Assembly: GCF_946481145.1 (NCBI RefSeq)
Contig: NZ_CAMLMJ010000002.1
Coordinates: 1 to 64,000 of the forward strand
Reading direction: 5' to 3'
Length of the DNA stretch: 64,000 nt
Source of the DNA: an uncultured Sediminibacterium sp.
GTDB taxonomy: Bacteria > Bacteroidota > Bacteroidia > Chitinophagales > Chitinophagaceae
Under the pieces are notes generated by a model. The model was given only the letters and a program-made list of their open reading frames with translations, had not been told where the DNA came from and ran no database searches. A program made the position numbers and the translations under genes. Shown piece by piece: positions 45,464 through 55,362 of this stretch (positions are counted from its first letter, which is position 1; each line of letters opens with the position of its first letter).

Positions 45464-45527
45464 CTGATTCAATTAAACAGAGACATTTTAATTTATAAAC
45501 ACTGGTAGAATTTAGCTTAAAACACGC

Positions 45528-46409
45528 CTATTTTTTAAGAAACCCCTGATATTCCAGCCATGCCGCAAATTGATCGGCCCAGGCATCGGAGGGTTGCTGC
45601 TGCTTGCGAATACCAAAACCATGCCCTCCTTTATAATACACATGCAACTCTGCCGAACGCTTAGCATTATTCCATTTAGAATACAATGCCACACTGTGCG
45701 TTTGAAGTCCTATCTGATCATCCGATGCTACTGCTATAAACATAGGTGGCGCGTCTGCAGCTACTGTACCCTGCATTTCCGGAGGAAGGAATGCATAAAT
45801 TGGAGCTACAAAATCGGGTTTATTCTCTACTGTATAGCCAAATCCTGCCGATCCGGCAACAGTACCGCCGGCAGAAAATCCCATAATGCCAATTTTATTC
45901 GGGTTTACTCCCAATGCTGAAGAATGCTTGCGAACATAAGCTACCGCCTGTTTACCATCTGCGATTGCCATTGGAATAGAAGCCTGCTGCCTTGCCTGTA
46001 ACTCTTTATCACCAAACGCACCATTGAAATCTTTAATCGGATCATCACCAGATGCTTTTGCAAGCCTGTACTTTAAAACAAAACAAGTGATGCCCTTTTC
46101 TGCTAAAAAACGCGCCACTCCCAATCCTTCGTTTTCGATAGATAATGCGAAGAATCCTCCTCCCGGACAAATAATCGCAGCAGTACCATTGGCTTTACCC
46201 GCTTCCGGTCTGATAACAGTTAGTGTAGGGTCTGTAACATTGTAAACAACAGGTGTGTTCCAACTGGTTTTTTCAATATAGGCTTCAGACCAGTTCCAGT
46301 TTTCAGAACCAGGTGCTTTGCCTTCATATATTTTTACCACCTCCTGTGCATACAGGGTGCCCATCATTTGCAGCAAAAAGAATACAGATAGTAAACATAG
46401 CTTACGCAT
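45528..46409 (-). CDS. Secreted alpha/beta hydrolase, acetyl-esterase-like
   Basis: A 293-residue exported esterase; the signal peptide ends near residue 21 (GTLYAQ). The core has CPGGGFFALSIENEG (oxyanion region), GIMGFSAGGTVAG nucleophile elbow and KGGHGFGI late histidine. The family includes acetyl-xylan esterases and BD-FAE-like enzymes. Probable sugar-ester substrate is inferred. Confidence 0.87.
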   Translation of the reverse strand: MRKLCLLSVFFLLQMMGTLYAQEVVKIYEGKAPGSENWNWSEAYIEKTSWNTPVVYNVTDPTLTVIRPEAGKANGTAAIICPGGGFFALSIENEGLGVARFLAEKGITCFVLKYRLAKASGDDPIKDFNGAFGDKELQARQQASIPMAIADGKQAVAYVRKHSSALGVNPNKIGIMGFSAGGTVAGSAGFGYTVENKPDFVAPIYAFLPPEMQGTVAADAPPMFIAVASDDQIGLQTHSVALYSKWNNAKRSAELHVYYKGGHGFGIRKQQQPSDAWADQFAAWLEYQGFLKK

Positions 46410-46504
46410 ACCTATTAAGTTTGCCTCAAATTACAAATTTTACACCGGACTTCAGTCCGGTGCAGAAATCTAGTCAGGTACTAGTAAAGGAAAAGAAGAT
46501 AATC

Positions 46505-46536
46505 CCAAAAAAAACGGCCGGGCTCTCGCCCGACCG
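46505..46536 (-). terminator. Terminator of the RND efflux operon
   Basis: A 9-bp stem CGGCCGGGC / GCCCGACCG (one mismatch) followed on the minus strand by TTTTTTTT. A second perfect 8-bp hairpin, CACCGGAC / GTCCGGTG (46443-46462), lies a little further downstream. Confidence 0.82.
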
Positions 46537-46601
46537 CCCTCTTTGTCAATCGAAAATCCTAGCTTATGATTCTTATACCAGTCTATCGGTTTCTCAACGT
46601 C

Positions 46602-48023
46602 TTAGTTCCAGCCCCCGCCAAGGGCTTTATAAATATTTACTTTAGCACTGAGTTGTTTCATCCTGATTTCTATCAACTGCATTTTTGATTCCAGTGCTTC
46701 TCTTTGGGTTAACAACACTTCCATATAATCTGCACGTGCAGAGTTGAAAAGATTATTAGATATGCCCACAGATTGTAACAATATATCTACCTCTTTTGCC
46801 TTGAGGGTATAACTTGTTTTGAAATTGGCTGCTTTTGCAATCTGGTTCAGCACTTCTGTATATGCATTCAAAATAGTTTGCTGGTACTTGAATATGGCCT
46901 GCGTTTGCTGTGCATTGGCATTATAATAAGTAGCTGTAATGGCATTCTTATTCACCAATGGTGCCATCATATCTCCCGCCAGGTTATAGATAATAGAAGC
47001 CGGTCTGATAAGGTACAATGGATTAAATGCCTGAAAACCCAGTCCTGCCTGTAGACTGAACGAAGGATAAAAGTTAGCCCTTGCTACCTGTACATCCAGC
47101 TTAGCAGCTGCAATATCCAGTTCAGCCTGTCTGATATCAGGTCGATTTACCAGCAACTGTGCAGGTACACCTGTTTGCATATCATCAACAGGCATGGTAT
47201 TAAATTGTGCTGAGTTTCGTTCAATTACCGGTGTAAATTTTCCGGTGAGGTAACGGATTCTGTTTTCTGCTTCCGTGATCTGCTGTTTAATTTCGTACTG
47301 AAGGTTTTGTGTATTCAGTAACTGCGCCTCAAATCGGTTCACTGCCAGTTGGGTAACTTTTGCTGCTTCTTTCTGTTGGCGAATTATTTTCAGCACATTG
47401 CTCTGTAGTGTAATGTTCTGCTCAATAATCTGTAACTGGTTATCCAATGCCATTAACTCGTAGTAAGAGCTGGCTATTTCGGCAATGATCTGTGTAATCA
47501 TAAAATTCCGGCCCTCAACATTGGATGCCATTCTCAACACGGCAGACTTTTGTGCATTGCGCAGCTTTTTCCATACATCGAGCTCCCAGGAAAAAAAAGC
47601 TCCACCCATAAAATCACCGATATACTTAGGCCCTTTATCGGGATTGGCTTTCAAGTCTTCTTCCGAAAAACCATCCCAGGTATATTTACCGGCCCTGTCT
47701 ACGGCTGCTCCGGCTCTGATGTTTACAAAAGGCAGGTATTCCCCTCTTCGCTGCATAATTTCATTCTTACTCATTTCAATTTCCTGCAGTGTAATATTCA
47801 GTTCCTGATTATTTAGGAGAGCCGTATCTATGAGTGCTATCAGATATGGATCTGTAAAATATTGTCGCCATGGTATACGGGCAATATTGGTAGTATCCTG
47901 TGAGCTGTTATAACTCACAGGTACGGTTTTATCTTCTTCTTTACTGGTGATTGCGGGTACTTTACATGCACCGAACCCAACAATAGTACTTACAAGAAAA
48001 AGGTATTTAAATGTTCGTTTCAT
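46602..48023 (-). CDS. Efflux outer-membrane lipoprotein, NodT/OprM-like
   Basis: A 473-residue outer-membrane factor with a lipobox at C20 (TIVGFGAC). Two TolC-like halves are present, including NQELNITLQEIEMSKNEI and RPDIRQAELDIAAAKLDVQVARANFYPS. It completes the tripartite pump with the two genes upstream. The start chosen overlaps the RND gene by 17 bp and is preferred over the upstream in-frame codons because it directly precedes the lipoprotein signal. Confidence 0.92.
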   Translation of the reverse strand: MKRTFKYLFLVSTIVGFGACKVPAITSKEEDKTVPVSYNSSQDTTNIARIPWRQYFTDPYLIALIDTALLNNQELNITLQEIEMSKNEIMQRRGEYLPFVNIRAGAAVDRAGKYTWDGFSEEDLKANPDKGPKYIGDFMGGAFFSWELDVWKKLRNAQKSAVLRMASNVEGRNFMITQIIAEIASSYYELMALDNQLQIIEQNITLQSNVLKIIRQQKEAAKVTQLAVNRFEAQLLNTQNLQYEIKQQITEAENRIRYLTGKFTPVIERNSAQFNTMPVDDMQTGVPAQLLVNRPDIRQAELDIAAAKLDVQVARANFYPSFSLQAGLGFQAFNPLYLIRPASIIYNLAGDMMAPLVNKNAITATYYNANAQQTQAIFKYQQTILNAYTEVLNQIAKAANFKTSYTLKAKEVDILLQSVGISNNLFNSARADYMEVLLTQREALESKMQLIEIRMKQLSAKVNIYKALGGGWN

Positions 48024-51000
48024 CATCTTTTTTATTTCTGATTCTTGCAATAATTTTTTTGATTTTTTTGGTTAGCGATGACTCGTTGTTTTCAACAAAA
48101 TCTTCGCTCAGTGGGTTCTTATCTTCATCTCTGATGAGATATCTGCCTTCCTGCAGTTTTCCAAAGATGAAGTAGAGTCCTGGCACAACGATTACACCGA
48201 ACACCGTTCCAAACAGCATACCACCCAATGCAGATGCACCAATGGTATGGTTACCTACAGCACCTGGCCCTGTTGCAATAACCAGTGGAATCAACCCGGC
48301 GATAAAGGCAAAGGAGGTCATAAGGATGGGTCTGAAACGGGCTTTGGCACCTTCAATGGCTGCTGCCACTACCGTAGCGCCTTTATTATGTTTCTGTACC
48401 GCAAACTCTACAATCAATACTGCGTTTTTGCCTAACAAACCCACGAGCATAATCATACCTACCTGTGCATAGATATCATTTGCCAGCCCCAGTCCCTTCA
48501 GTAGGAGGAAAGAACCGAAAATGCCCGGCGGTAATGATAACAATACCGCAAACGGAAGCAGAAAACTTTCATATTGCGCTGCAAGAATTAAATACACAAA
48601 GAAGATTACAATTATAAACAAGTACAGTGCCTCATTACCTCTTCTGGCCTCATCATAAGAAAGTCCTTCCCAAGCGATATCATAACCTCGTGGTAGTGTT
48701 TCAGCTGCTACTTCTTTAATAGCTTTGATGGCATCGCCTGATGAATATCCTTTTGCAGGTGTACCATTGATGAGTGAGGAGATATAGAGATTATAACGCG
48801 AAATTTCATTGGGTCCCTGTGTTTTGGTAATCTTCATAAAAGCTGAATAAGGAACCATTTCTCCATGATCATTCTTCACAAACATGTTCAACAGGTCAGA
48901 GGGTTGTTTTCTAAATTCAGGACCTGCTTGTGTATATACTTTGTAATAATTATTGAACCGGATAAATCCTTGCTCATAGGTACTACCAATCATGATATTC
49001 AGGTTTTCCATGGCATTGCCCAATGAAACACCTTTCTGCATAGCCAGCTTATTGTCTACCGTAATTTCATATTGCGGATACTTTGCAGAATAGAAGGCAA
49101 ATAAACCCGACAGCTCTTTTCTTTTACGAAGTGCCGCCAGAAAATCTGCATTTACCTTGTCGAATTCCTGATAGTCAACATCACTGCTTTTATCTAATAA
49201 ACGCAAGGAGAAACCATCTGATGTACCGTAACCCGGTACTGCTGGTGGTTCAAAATATTCAATATTTGCCGGCAGATCTTTTGATGCTTTCTCCAGTTCT
49301 TCGATCACTTCTTTTACAGACTGTTTTCTTTCCGACCAGTCTTTCAGATTTATCAAACAGGTACCTGCGTTGGACCCACGGCCTTCTGTAAGAATTTCAT
49401 ATCCCGCCAGAGATGTAACAGAGGAAACCGCTTCAATTTTTTTTGCGATAGCTTGTAGTTTTCTGGAAATTTCATTTGTACGTTCCAGTGTAGTACCAGG
49501 AGGTGTTTGAATGATTGCATAAATCTGACCCTGGTCTTCACTGGGAATAAAACCCGCAGGTAAGATTTTATTGACACTCATGATTCCAAAAGAAAAAATA
49601 ATCAGCAGTCCGTAAGTAATCAGCCTTCTGTTAACAATAATTGTTAAGAATTTTGTGTACTTACCCGTAACACGTTCAAAGGTTCTGTTGAACCAGTCAA
49701 TAAACAGACTAATTGGTGTTTTTCTTTTGGGTTTGCCATGTGTATTTTTTAATAGCATAGCACATAACACGGGGGTAAGTGTTAGTGCTACGAAACCAGA
49801 GATCACAATCGCACTTGCCATAGTAAGTGAGAACTGCCGGTAGAGTACCCCTACGGGCCCTGTCATAAAGGCCACAGGTACAAACACGGAAGTCATTACC
49901 AGTGTAATGGCGATGATAGCTCCGCTGATTTCACGAACTACTTTTTTGACTGCTGCAAAGGGTGATAGATTTTCTTCTTCCATCTTCACGTGCACCGCTT
50001 CCACTACAACAATGGCATCATCTACCACAACCCCGATGGCAAGAACCAGTGCGAATAAAGTAATAAGGTTAATACTCAACCCAAAAAATTTCATCAGTGC
50101 AAAAGCTCCAATCAATGATACCGGTACTGCAAGAATGGGAATGAAAGTAGAGCGCCAGTCGCCGAGAAAAACAAATACCACGATAGCTACCAGCACAAAT
50201 GCTTCCAATAAAGTATGCAATACTTTTTCAATAGATGCGTCTACAAACTTTGACACATCGTAGTTAATTTCATAATTGATTCCTGGAGGAAAATCCTTTT
50301 TCAATTCCTCCAGCTTGGCTTTTACATTTGCAATAACCGTATTGGCATTACTACCAGGATTTTGTTTCAGTACAAGTGATGCTGACGGATGACCATCTTT
50401 ATTTGAATAGATATCAACAAACTCACTACCCACTTCCACTTCAGCAATATCTTTTAATTTCAATATCTCACCATCTGCATTGGCTTTGATAATAATGTCC
50501 TGATATTGTTCCGGTTTATTGTACCATCCTTTATAAGTAAACACATATTCCTGCGACTGTGCTTTTTTACCTGAACTAAGACCCACACGCCCGGGTCTGG
50601 CCAATACGCTTTGCTCATCAATAGATTTCAATACCTCTTCAGCAGAAATATTATAAGCACGCATTCTTTCCGGATCAAGCCATACACGGATTGCGAATGC
50701 ACGGCTACCGATGGCCTGTGCAAATCCCATTCCGTTTATCCGCTGTAATTCTGGCAGGATATAGGTGTTGGCATAGTTGAATAAAAACTTCTCATCAACA
50801 CTATTGTCTTCACTAAACAGGTTGAGGTACATCAGCATACTTGGCTGAAGAGGCGAAATAATAACACCTTCCCGCTGTACCAGTGGCGGGAGGTTGGTCA
50901 TTACCTGATCCACCCTCGATTTCACCCTTACGGCTGCCAGAGTTGGGTCGGTACCTGGTTCAAAGATTACTTCAATACTTGCTTCACTTGCACTGGTAGC

Positions 51001-51243
51001 ATCAGATAGTATGTATTGCATACCCTGTACACCATTGATGGCACGTTCAAGAATAGTAAGGGTTGATTTTACCAATACATCTGCATTGGAACCCGGAAAC
51101 TCAATAAAAATATTTACACGGGGAGGGGCAATTTCAGGAAACTGGGCAACCGGTGATGTATTAATTGCCAACAGCCCCATAAACACAATTACTACAGACA
51201 ATGCAATAGCAAGAACCGGTCTTTTAATAAACTTATTAAACAT
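48007..51243 (-). CDS. RND efflux transporter permease, HAE1/AcrB family
   Basis: A 1078-residue inner-membrane proton-driven pump. FIKRPVLAIALSVVIVFMG is helix 1; LVLAIGVVVDDAIVVVE carries the paired aspartates of TM4. Two large periplasmic loops and twelve helices in a duplicated layout are visible, with GLLGKNAVLIVEFA in the second half. The C-terminus is a charged tail (about 40 residues). It likely exports drugs, detergents or bile-like compounds. Confidence 0.96.
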   Translation of the reverse strand: MFNKFIKRPVLAIALSVVIVFMGLLAINTSPVAQFPEIAPPRVNIFIEFPGSNADVLVKSTLTILERAINGVQGMQYILSDATSASEASIEVIFEPGTDPTLAAVRVKSRVDQVMTNLPPLVQREGVIISPLQPSMLMYLNLFSEDNSVDEKFLFNYANTYILPELQRINGMGFAQAIGSRAFAIRVWLDPERMRAYNISAEEVLKSIDEQSVLARPGRVGLSSGKKAQSQEYVFTYKGWYNKPEQYQDIIIKANADGEILKLKDIAEVEVGSEFVDIYSNKDGHPSASLVLKQNPGSNANTVIANVKAKLEELKKDFPPGINYEINYDVSKFVDASIEKVLHTLLEAFVLVAIVVFVFLGDWRSTFIPILAVPVSLIGAFALMKFFGLSINLITLFALVLAIGVVVDDAIVVVEAVHVKMEEENLSPFAAVKKVVREISGAIIAITLVMTSVFVPVAFMTGPVGVLYRQFSLTMASAIVISGFVALTLTPVLCAMLLKNTHGKPKRKTPISLFIDWFNRTFERVTGKYTKFLTIIVNRRLITYGLLIIFSFGIMSVNKILPAGFIPSEDQGQIYAIIQTPPGTTLERTNEISRKLQAIAKKIEAVSSVTSLAGYEILTEGRGSNAGTCLINLKDWSERKQSVKEVIEELEKASKDLPANIEYFEPPAVPGYGTSDGFSLRLLDKSSDVDYQEFDKVNADFLAALRKRKELSGLFAFYSAKYPQYEITVDNKLAMQKGVSLGNAMENLNIMIGSTYEQGFIRFNNYYKVYTQAGPEFRKQPSDLLNMFVKNDHGEMVPYSAFMKITKTQGPNEISRYNLYISSLINGTPAKGYSSGDAIKAIKEVAAETLPRGYDIAWEGLSYDEARRGNEALYLFIIVIFFVYLILAAQYESFLLPFAVLLSLPPGIFGSFLLLKGLGLANDIYAQVGMIMLVGLLGKNAVLIVEFAVQKHNKGATVVAAAIEGAKARFRPILMTSFAFIAGLIPLVIATGPGAVGNHTIGASALGGMLFGTVFGVIVVPGLYFIFGKLQEGRYLIRDEDKNPLSEDFVENNESSLTKKIKKIIARIRNKKDDETNI

Positions 51244-51267
51244 CGTTTTATATTTTAGGGTTCTCCG

Positions 51268-52353
51268 CTATTCTGCGTGTAAATTGTTTAACTCATATAA
51301 TTCTTTTTCGAAGGGTACAAAGCTGTATTTAATGTGTTCATTATTTTTTACCTTACCCAACCCTTCTGCCAGAATTTTATCCTGCGGACTTAACCCCGAA
51401 GCCACTACATATACATGTGACATTTCCTGCGCAATGGTGATCTGTCTCGCTTTTAAAATATTATTGGCATCAACCACATACACAAACTTTTTATCGAGTA
51501 CATCGAATGTTGCTTTTTGTGGGATGAGGATGGCTTTTTTGAAAGCTACCGGCATTAGAATATTACCTGTTTCGCCATGTCGCAGAATGCGCTTTGGATT
51601 GGGAAACGTGGCACGAAATGCGATGTTACCGGTTTCATTATTAAAATCTGCTTCTATTGTTTCAACAATTCCTTTCTGATCGAATACCTTATGATTGGCC
51701 ATTTCCAGTAATACACTTTCATTATTGCCTTTTTTATCGCGCGAAATATAATCGAGGTACTCAGCTTCGGGTACATTAAAATACACCCACATTTTGCTGT
51801 TGTCTGCCAGTGTGGTTAACAACTCACCCTCATCGAGCAGACTTCCCAAACGCACATTGAATTTATCGAGTATGCCATCGAATGGTGCGCGTATTTCTGT
51901 AAATGCAAGGTGTGCTTTCGCAAGAGATAATTCTGCCTGTGCCTTATCGAGCTTGGCTTTTGCCAAAGCCAACTCATTCTTCGATACGATATTACTGTCT
52001 GCCAGTTGTTTTGTATTCTGGTATTCAATTTTGGCGAAGTTTACTTCTGCTTCAGACTTCTGTGTTTCTGCCTGATAAATAAGCGGCATAATCTGAAATA
52101 ACAGCTGCCCTTTTTTTACAAATTGCCCTTCATTCACATAAATTTTCTCCAGGTAACCTTTTTCAAGTGCCCTTAATTCAATATGCTGAATGGAATGTAC
52201 CTGACTAACATATTCTTTATTGATCGTAGTATCTCTTTCAATTGGACTAGTAACAATAAACTGTATTTCTTCGTGTTTTTCTTCCTTGTGTTCTTTGCAA
52301 CCTGCGGCTAATAAAGTGGTTGCAGCAATAATGGAACTAAAAAATTGCTTCAT
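51268..52353 (-). CDS. RND efflux periplasmic adaptor (MFP) lipoprotein
   Basis: A 361-residue membrane-fusion protein with lipobox C19 (LLAAGC). A lipoyl half-motif (LRALEKGYLEKIYVNEGQFVKKGQLLFQI), an alpha hairpin (about 95-135) and beta-barrel domains with IRAPFDGILDKFNVRLGSLL follow in the usual order. It is the first gene of the pump operon. A near-perfect palindrome lies 66 bp upstream. Confidence 0.94.
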   Translation of the reverse strand: MKQFFSSIIAATTLLAAGCKEHKEEKHEEIQFIVTSPIERDTTINKEYVSQVHSIQHIELRALEKGYLEKIYVNEGQFVKKGQLLFQIMPLIYQAETQKSEAEVNFAKIEYQNTKQLADSNIVSKNELALAKAKLDKAQAELSLAKAHLAFTEIRAPFDGILDKFNVRLGSLLDEGELLTTLADNSKMWVYFNVPEAEYLDYISRDKKGNNESVLLEMANHKVFDQKGIVETIEADFNNETGNIAFRATFPNPKRILRHGETGNILMPVAFKKAILIPQKATFDVLDKKFVYVVDANNILKARQITIAQEMSHVYVVASGLSPQDKILAEGLGKVKNNEHIKYSFVPFEKELYELNNLHAE

Positions 52354-52418
52354 GATTTTTTTGATTGACTAAAGAGGATAAAGAGGGTATATTATGCGAA
52401 GAATCACATAACATTTGG

Positions 52419-52443
52419 GTATACAGTGCCAGGCAGTGTATAC
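52419..52443. promoter_or_regulatory. Near-perfect palindrome upstream of the RND efflux operon
   Basis: 12-nt arms GTATACAGTGCC and GGCAGTGTATAC with one unpaired centre base and a single mismatch. No T-run follows on either strand, so it is not a terminator. Position and symmetry suggest an operator for a dimeric repressor such as TetR or MarR. No regulator gene is adjacent. Confidence 0.6.
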
Positions 52444-52461
52444 AGATTCACATCAAAAAAA

Positions 52462-52899
52462 TCAGATCAGATAACTCTTCCACGAATGGTGGAGTACAAA
52501 AAGAGGGATAGCAATACGTTGCTGTATAGCCTGATTATAATGAAAAGATTGAACCGCTTGTATTTCAGCTGTTTGTTGTAATACAACTAATTGAATAAGG
52601 TAAGCGGTAAAAGTGAATCTTTTGTCGTTATCAGTCTCATCATCAAGCTCTGCTTCCTTTGATTCCGGATCTTCAGGTAATGGAAGTGGCTCTGAAGGAT
52701 CAGTTGGAAGTTTGGTTGAACTTGTTTTATCTACAACAACTGTTTTGGCAGACTTGGTAAAAGGGATAGATGCGGAGTTGGCCTTTAGTGAACCTGCAAA
52801 AAACAAAAGAAGCCATGCCATTAAAGCCACTGAACCTACAATGGTTTTAATGGTATTTCCTATGTTTTTATACTTACGGTGTTTACTCAACAATGCCAT
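52462..52899 (-). CDS. Hypothetical single-pass membrane protein
   Basis: A 145-residue protein with one transmembrane helix (about 24-37, VALMAWLLLFFAGSL), a Pro/Glu/Asp-rich linker (PSEPLPLPEDPESKEAELDDE), then a hydrophobic Gln-rich end. No family is recognised. The frame extends to a TTG at 52911, but that codon lies within a TATTTTTG -7-like box, so ATG 52899 is preferred. The CusA/efflux operon follows on the same strand. Confidence 0.5.
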   Translation of the reverse strand: MALLSKHRKYKNIGNTIKTIVGSVALMAWLLLFFAGSLKANSASIPFTKSAKTVVVDKTSSTKLPTDPSEPLPLPEDPESKEAELDDETDNDKRFTFTAYLIQLVVLQQTAEIQAVQSFHYNQAIQQRIAIPLFVLHHSWKSYLI

Positions 52900-53045
52900 A
52901 TCAATTAGCAAAAATACCCATAAATCTGCTTTTAAATGGCAGAAAATTTGTTTTCACGTTTTATTGGCATTAAAAATCGATAAAAGATGGCCGTTAGAGG
53001 TTGATATTAAAAAACTAACATCTGTTTACCAGTTTACCATAAAAC

Positions 53046-53501
53046 TTACAAGAACTTTCTGATACTCATCATCATACCTAGGTGTAATCCTTCATGATAA
53101 TTATTAAATTCCAATGCATCAGCCAAGGTGCCAAGATGAAATCCGGTTACTGTCATTCTCTCTGTAAAACTGGTGAAAATTTTATTTTCAATATCTTTTT
53201 TAGTCTGGTCGCAAAGCGAAATCAGCAAAGCTTTCATTTCATCAACCTCAGCCTGAGTTACTGCCCTTTCCGGTTTGGTTCCTGGCTTATACAGTTCAAA
53301 AAAATCATCGCTTATATGCATAGGCTGGCCAGATAAACGATATACCAGCGACTGCTGTGCAGCTATAATATGGCCAACATTCCAGATAATATTATTATTA
53401 AAACCTTCTGGAATTTTATTCAATTGTTCCAGCGTAAAAGGTTCTATAAAACGCAGGTAATTGTTGCGGCTGGTTTCCCAGATTTTGAAAAGTGAATCCA
53501 T
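53046..53501 (-). CDS. DinB family protein
   Basis: A 151-residue four-helix protein of the DinB/YfiT family. NIIWNVGHIIAAQQSL supplies the first metal-binding His, and the late NYHEGLHLGMMMSIRKFL supplies the HxxxH pair. Members bind a divalent metal and act in thiol-dependent or detoxification reactions; this one is uncharacterised. Confidence 0.88.
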   Translation of the reverse strand: MDSLFKIWETSRNNYLRFIEPFTLEQLNKIPEGFNNNIIWNVGHIIAAQQSLVYRLSGQPMHISDDFFELYKPGTKPERAVTQAEVDEMKALLISLCDQTKKDIENKIFTSFTERMTVTGFHLGTLADALEFNNYHEGLHLGMMMSIRKFL

Positions 53502-53515
53502 TGCTTTTAGTTTTT

Positions 53516-54088
53516 TTACTTTAATCTGTATTTAGCCGTGATACCCAATCCTCCATAAGCTCTTAGATATGTAATGACAGGATTAAATCGCAGCTCCGGT
53601 TCAAGTATTAATTTATCATCTATTTTTATCGGTTTACTTATTTTTAACTGCACGCCTACGGCCATATTTGGGTCGATGCTGTAATCATTAACAATAAATT
53701 GCTGTTGTTTATTTTTTTGGCGAAAACCCATATAAAAATCAAAACTGAGACCAGCGCTAATGTTTACAAGACGCGAATAAAACTTATATAAGAAAGGAAG
53801 TGATATAAATCGTTCAGCTATTATATAATAAAATGTTACCGGAGGATTAGATCCACCACTTACTGTTGTAGACCAGTCTGAATGATAGGTTCTATAATAA
53901 ATGCCGCTTTCAATACCACTTTTTCTGGTGAGTTTACGTTCAACAACCAATCCTATTCCAGGCCTTAGTTGTTCCCCGTGAGTTTCGGTGGTGAAATTAA
54001 TGCCCGCCAATGTGTATTGTTGCGCATTTATTGATGAGAACAACATAAGAAAAATAGCCAGTAATAAAAGACGTAGTAATTGCATCAT
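53516..54088 (-). CDS. Outer-membrane beta-barrel protein
   Basis: A 190-residue exported protein with a signal peptide ending at about residue 22 (SSINAQ). The mature part consists of alternating amphipathic strands and ends in GLGITAKYRLK, typical of small OmpW/OmpA-like barrels. The start is an ATG pair directly after a -7 box, suggesting a leaderless transcript. Confidence 0.75.
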   Translation of the reverse strand: MMQLLRLLLLAIFLMLFSSINAQQYTLAGINFTTETHGEQLRPGIGLVVERKLTRKSGIESGIYYRTYHSDWSTTVSGGSNPPVTFYYIIAERFISLPFLYKFYSRLVNISAGLSFDFYMGFRQKNKQQQFIVNDYSIDPNMAVGVQLKISKPIKIDDKLILEPELRFNPVITYLRAYGGLGITAKYRLK

Positions 54089-54090
54089 GA

Positions 54091-54123
54091 CAAAAATATA
54101 TTGGATTGGATTGGATATATCAA
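54091..54123 (-). promoter_or_regulatory. Promoter of the beta-barrel gene with pentamer repeats in the spacer
   Basis: On the minus strand, TTG (54123-54121), a 22-nt spacer and TATTTTTG (54098-54091) end two bases before the ATG. The spacer holds three tandem copies of the pentamer TTGGA (plus-strand 54101-54115). Confidence 0.5.
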
Positions 54124-54164
54124 CACAATAAAACTAAATCATTTAACAATCACATAAAAAGATA

Positions 54165-54716
54165 TCATACTATAAGTGAAGCCCTGAAACCTCTTGCGGC
54201 ATAATAAGAGCCTGCACCATTATGGTATACAAATACGTGGTGATAACGCCAATCACCAAAAATAGCACCCCCGTGTTTACGTATGGCGTCAGGTGTTTTT
54301 AACCAACTGGATGTTTTAGTATCAAAAGTTCCCAACTCCTGTAGTTTTCGGTATGCAGTTTCATCTAATATTTCAACACCCATGGCTTTGGCCATATCAA
54401 TTGCTGTATCTGCAGGCTTAAACTCTTTTCGGCTATCCAGCGCTTCTCTATCGTAGCAAAGACTTCTTCTTCCAGCAGGGCTTTCAGCAGAACAGTCTAT
54501 AAAAATAAAAGTACCTGCTTTTTTATCCTGTGCAACCACATCTGGCTCTCCACCTGTTCTTTCCATTTCGCTGAGCGACCATAAAGCATCTGCATTTTTA
54601 TTGAGTTTGGCAGCTACATCGTTCCATTCAATGCCTTTATGTCGTTTCGTGTTTTTTTCGAACCTGATTTTTAAGGTTTCAAGCAGTTCTTTGCTTTGTT
54701 TAGCCGATAATTTCAT
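54165..54716 (-). CDS. DUF4256 family protein
   Basis: A 183-residue cytosolic protein matching DUF4256 across its length: SLSEMERTGGEPDVV, FIFIDCSAESPAGRRSLCYDREAL, and FGDWRYHHVFVYHNGAGSYYAARGFRASL. No function is assigned to the family. The frame extends two codons upstream to a TTG; ATG 54716 is the start. Confidence 0.85.
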   Translation of the reverse strand: MKLSAKQSKELLETLKIRFEKNTKRHKGIEWNDVAAKLNKNADALWSLSEMERTGGEPDVVAQDKKAGTFIFIDCSAESPAGRRSLCYDREALDSRKEFKPADTAIDMAKAMGVEILDETAYRKLQELGTFDTKTSSWLKTPDAIRKHGGAIFGDWRYHHVFVYHNGAGSYYAARGFRASLIV

Positions 54717-54760
54717 ACACAAAAAAAATTAAATGAATTGCTTACCAGTAGTAATAAATT

Positions 54761-55231
54761 TTAGTTTACTTTTTTTAATACCTCGCAGCCGGTTTTTTCG
54801 ATCGAATACGACAAGCTTACAATTTTCCATCCATCCTGTGTTTCAATCAACGAAAATACATCGATACCACAATGCGTGAATTGCTCATTTAAGTAGAACT
54901 CATAAGGTACCCATGCCATGGCAATTCCATTGAGTATTTTAATATCAAACCGGTAAGGTATTTCTTTTAGCTTATTCTTTGAGACCAACTTTGTGATATC
55001 GGTTCTAAAATCCCTCATGTCATATTTCTTGGGGTTTGAAGTATTATTGATCCGCCATATTTGTCCATCCAGTAATACGGCTGATTTATATAATATAGAG
55101 TCTTGCTTTTCCAATGAAAGAAAAAATGTATGGATTGTTTTTTTGATTGCCAGTTCGGCTAACGCGTCAACTTTTTGGGCAATAGCTGCAAAATTGATCA
55201 GCAATAAGATAAGTAGTATTATCTTTTTCAT
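54761..55231 (-). CDS. Secreted NTF2-like protein
   Basis: A 156-residue exported protein; the signal peptide ends near residue 18 (FAAIAQ). The rest fits a SnoaL/NTF2-like cone fold (AELAIKKTIHTFFLSLEKQD, FSLIETQDGWKIVSLSYS). No catalytic residues are assignable. Confidence 0.68.
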   Translation of the reverse strand: MKKIILLILLLINFAAIAQKVDALAELAIKKTIHTFFLSLEKQDSILYKSAVLLDGQIWRINNTSNPKKYDMRDFRTDITKLVSKNKLKEIPYRFDIKILNGIAMAWVPYEFYLNEQFTHCGIDVFSLIETQDGWKIVSLSYSIEKTGCEVLKKVN

Positions 55232-55362
55232 GTTTTACTATTGAAGCATTCAATATGGAATCAAGATAGGAAAAGATTAAATGGAATACCAGCATCTTAT
55301 CTAAAATATCTCCTTAAGATCATTGCTATATCCAATAACTTCGCTTACAATTCATTATTATT

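Noticed and set aside
46253..46645. 130-codon plus-strand frame
   Set aside because: It is antisense to the esterase start and to the efflux gene end, crosses two terminator hairpins and shows no domain.
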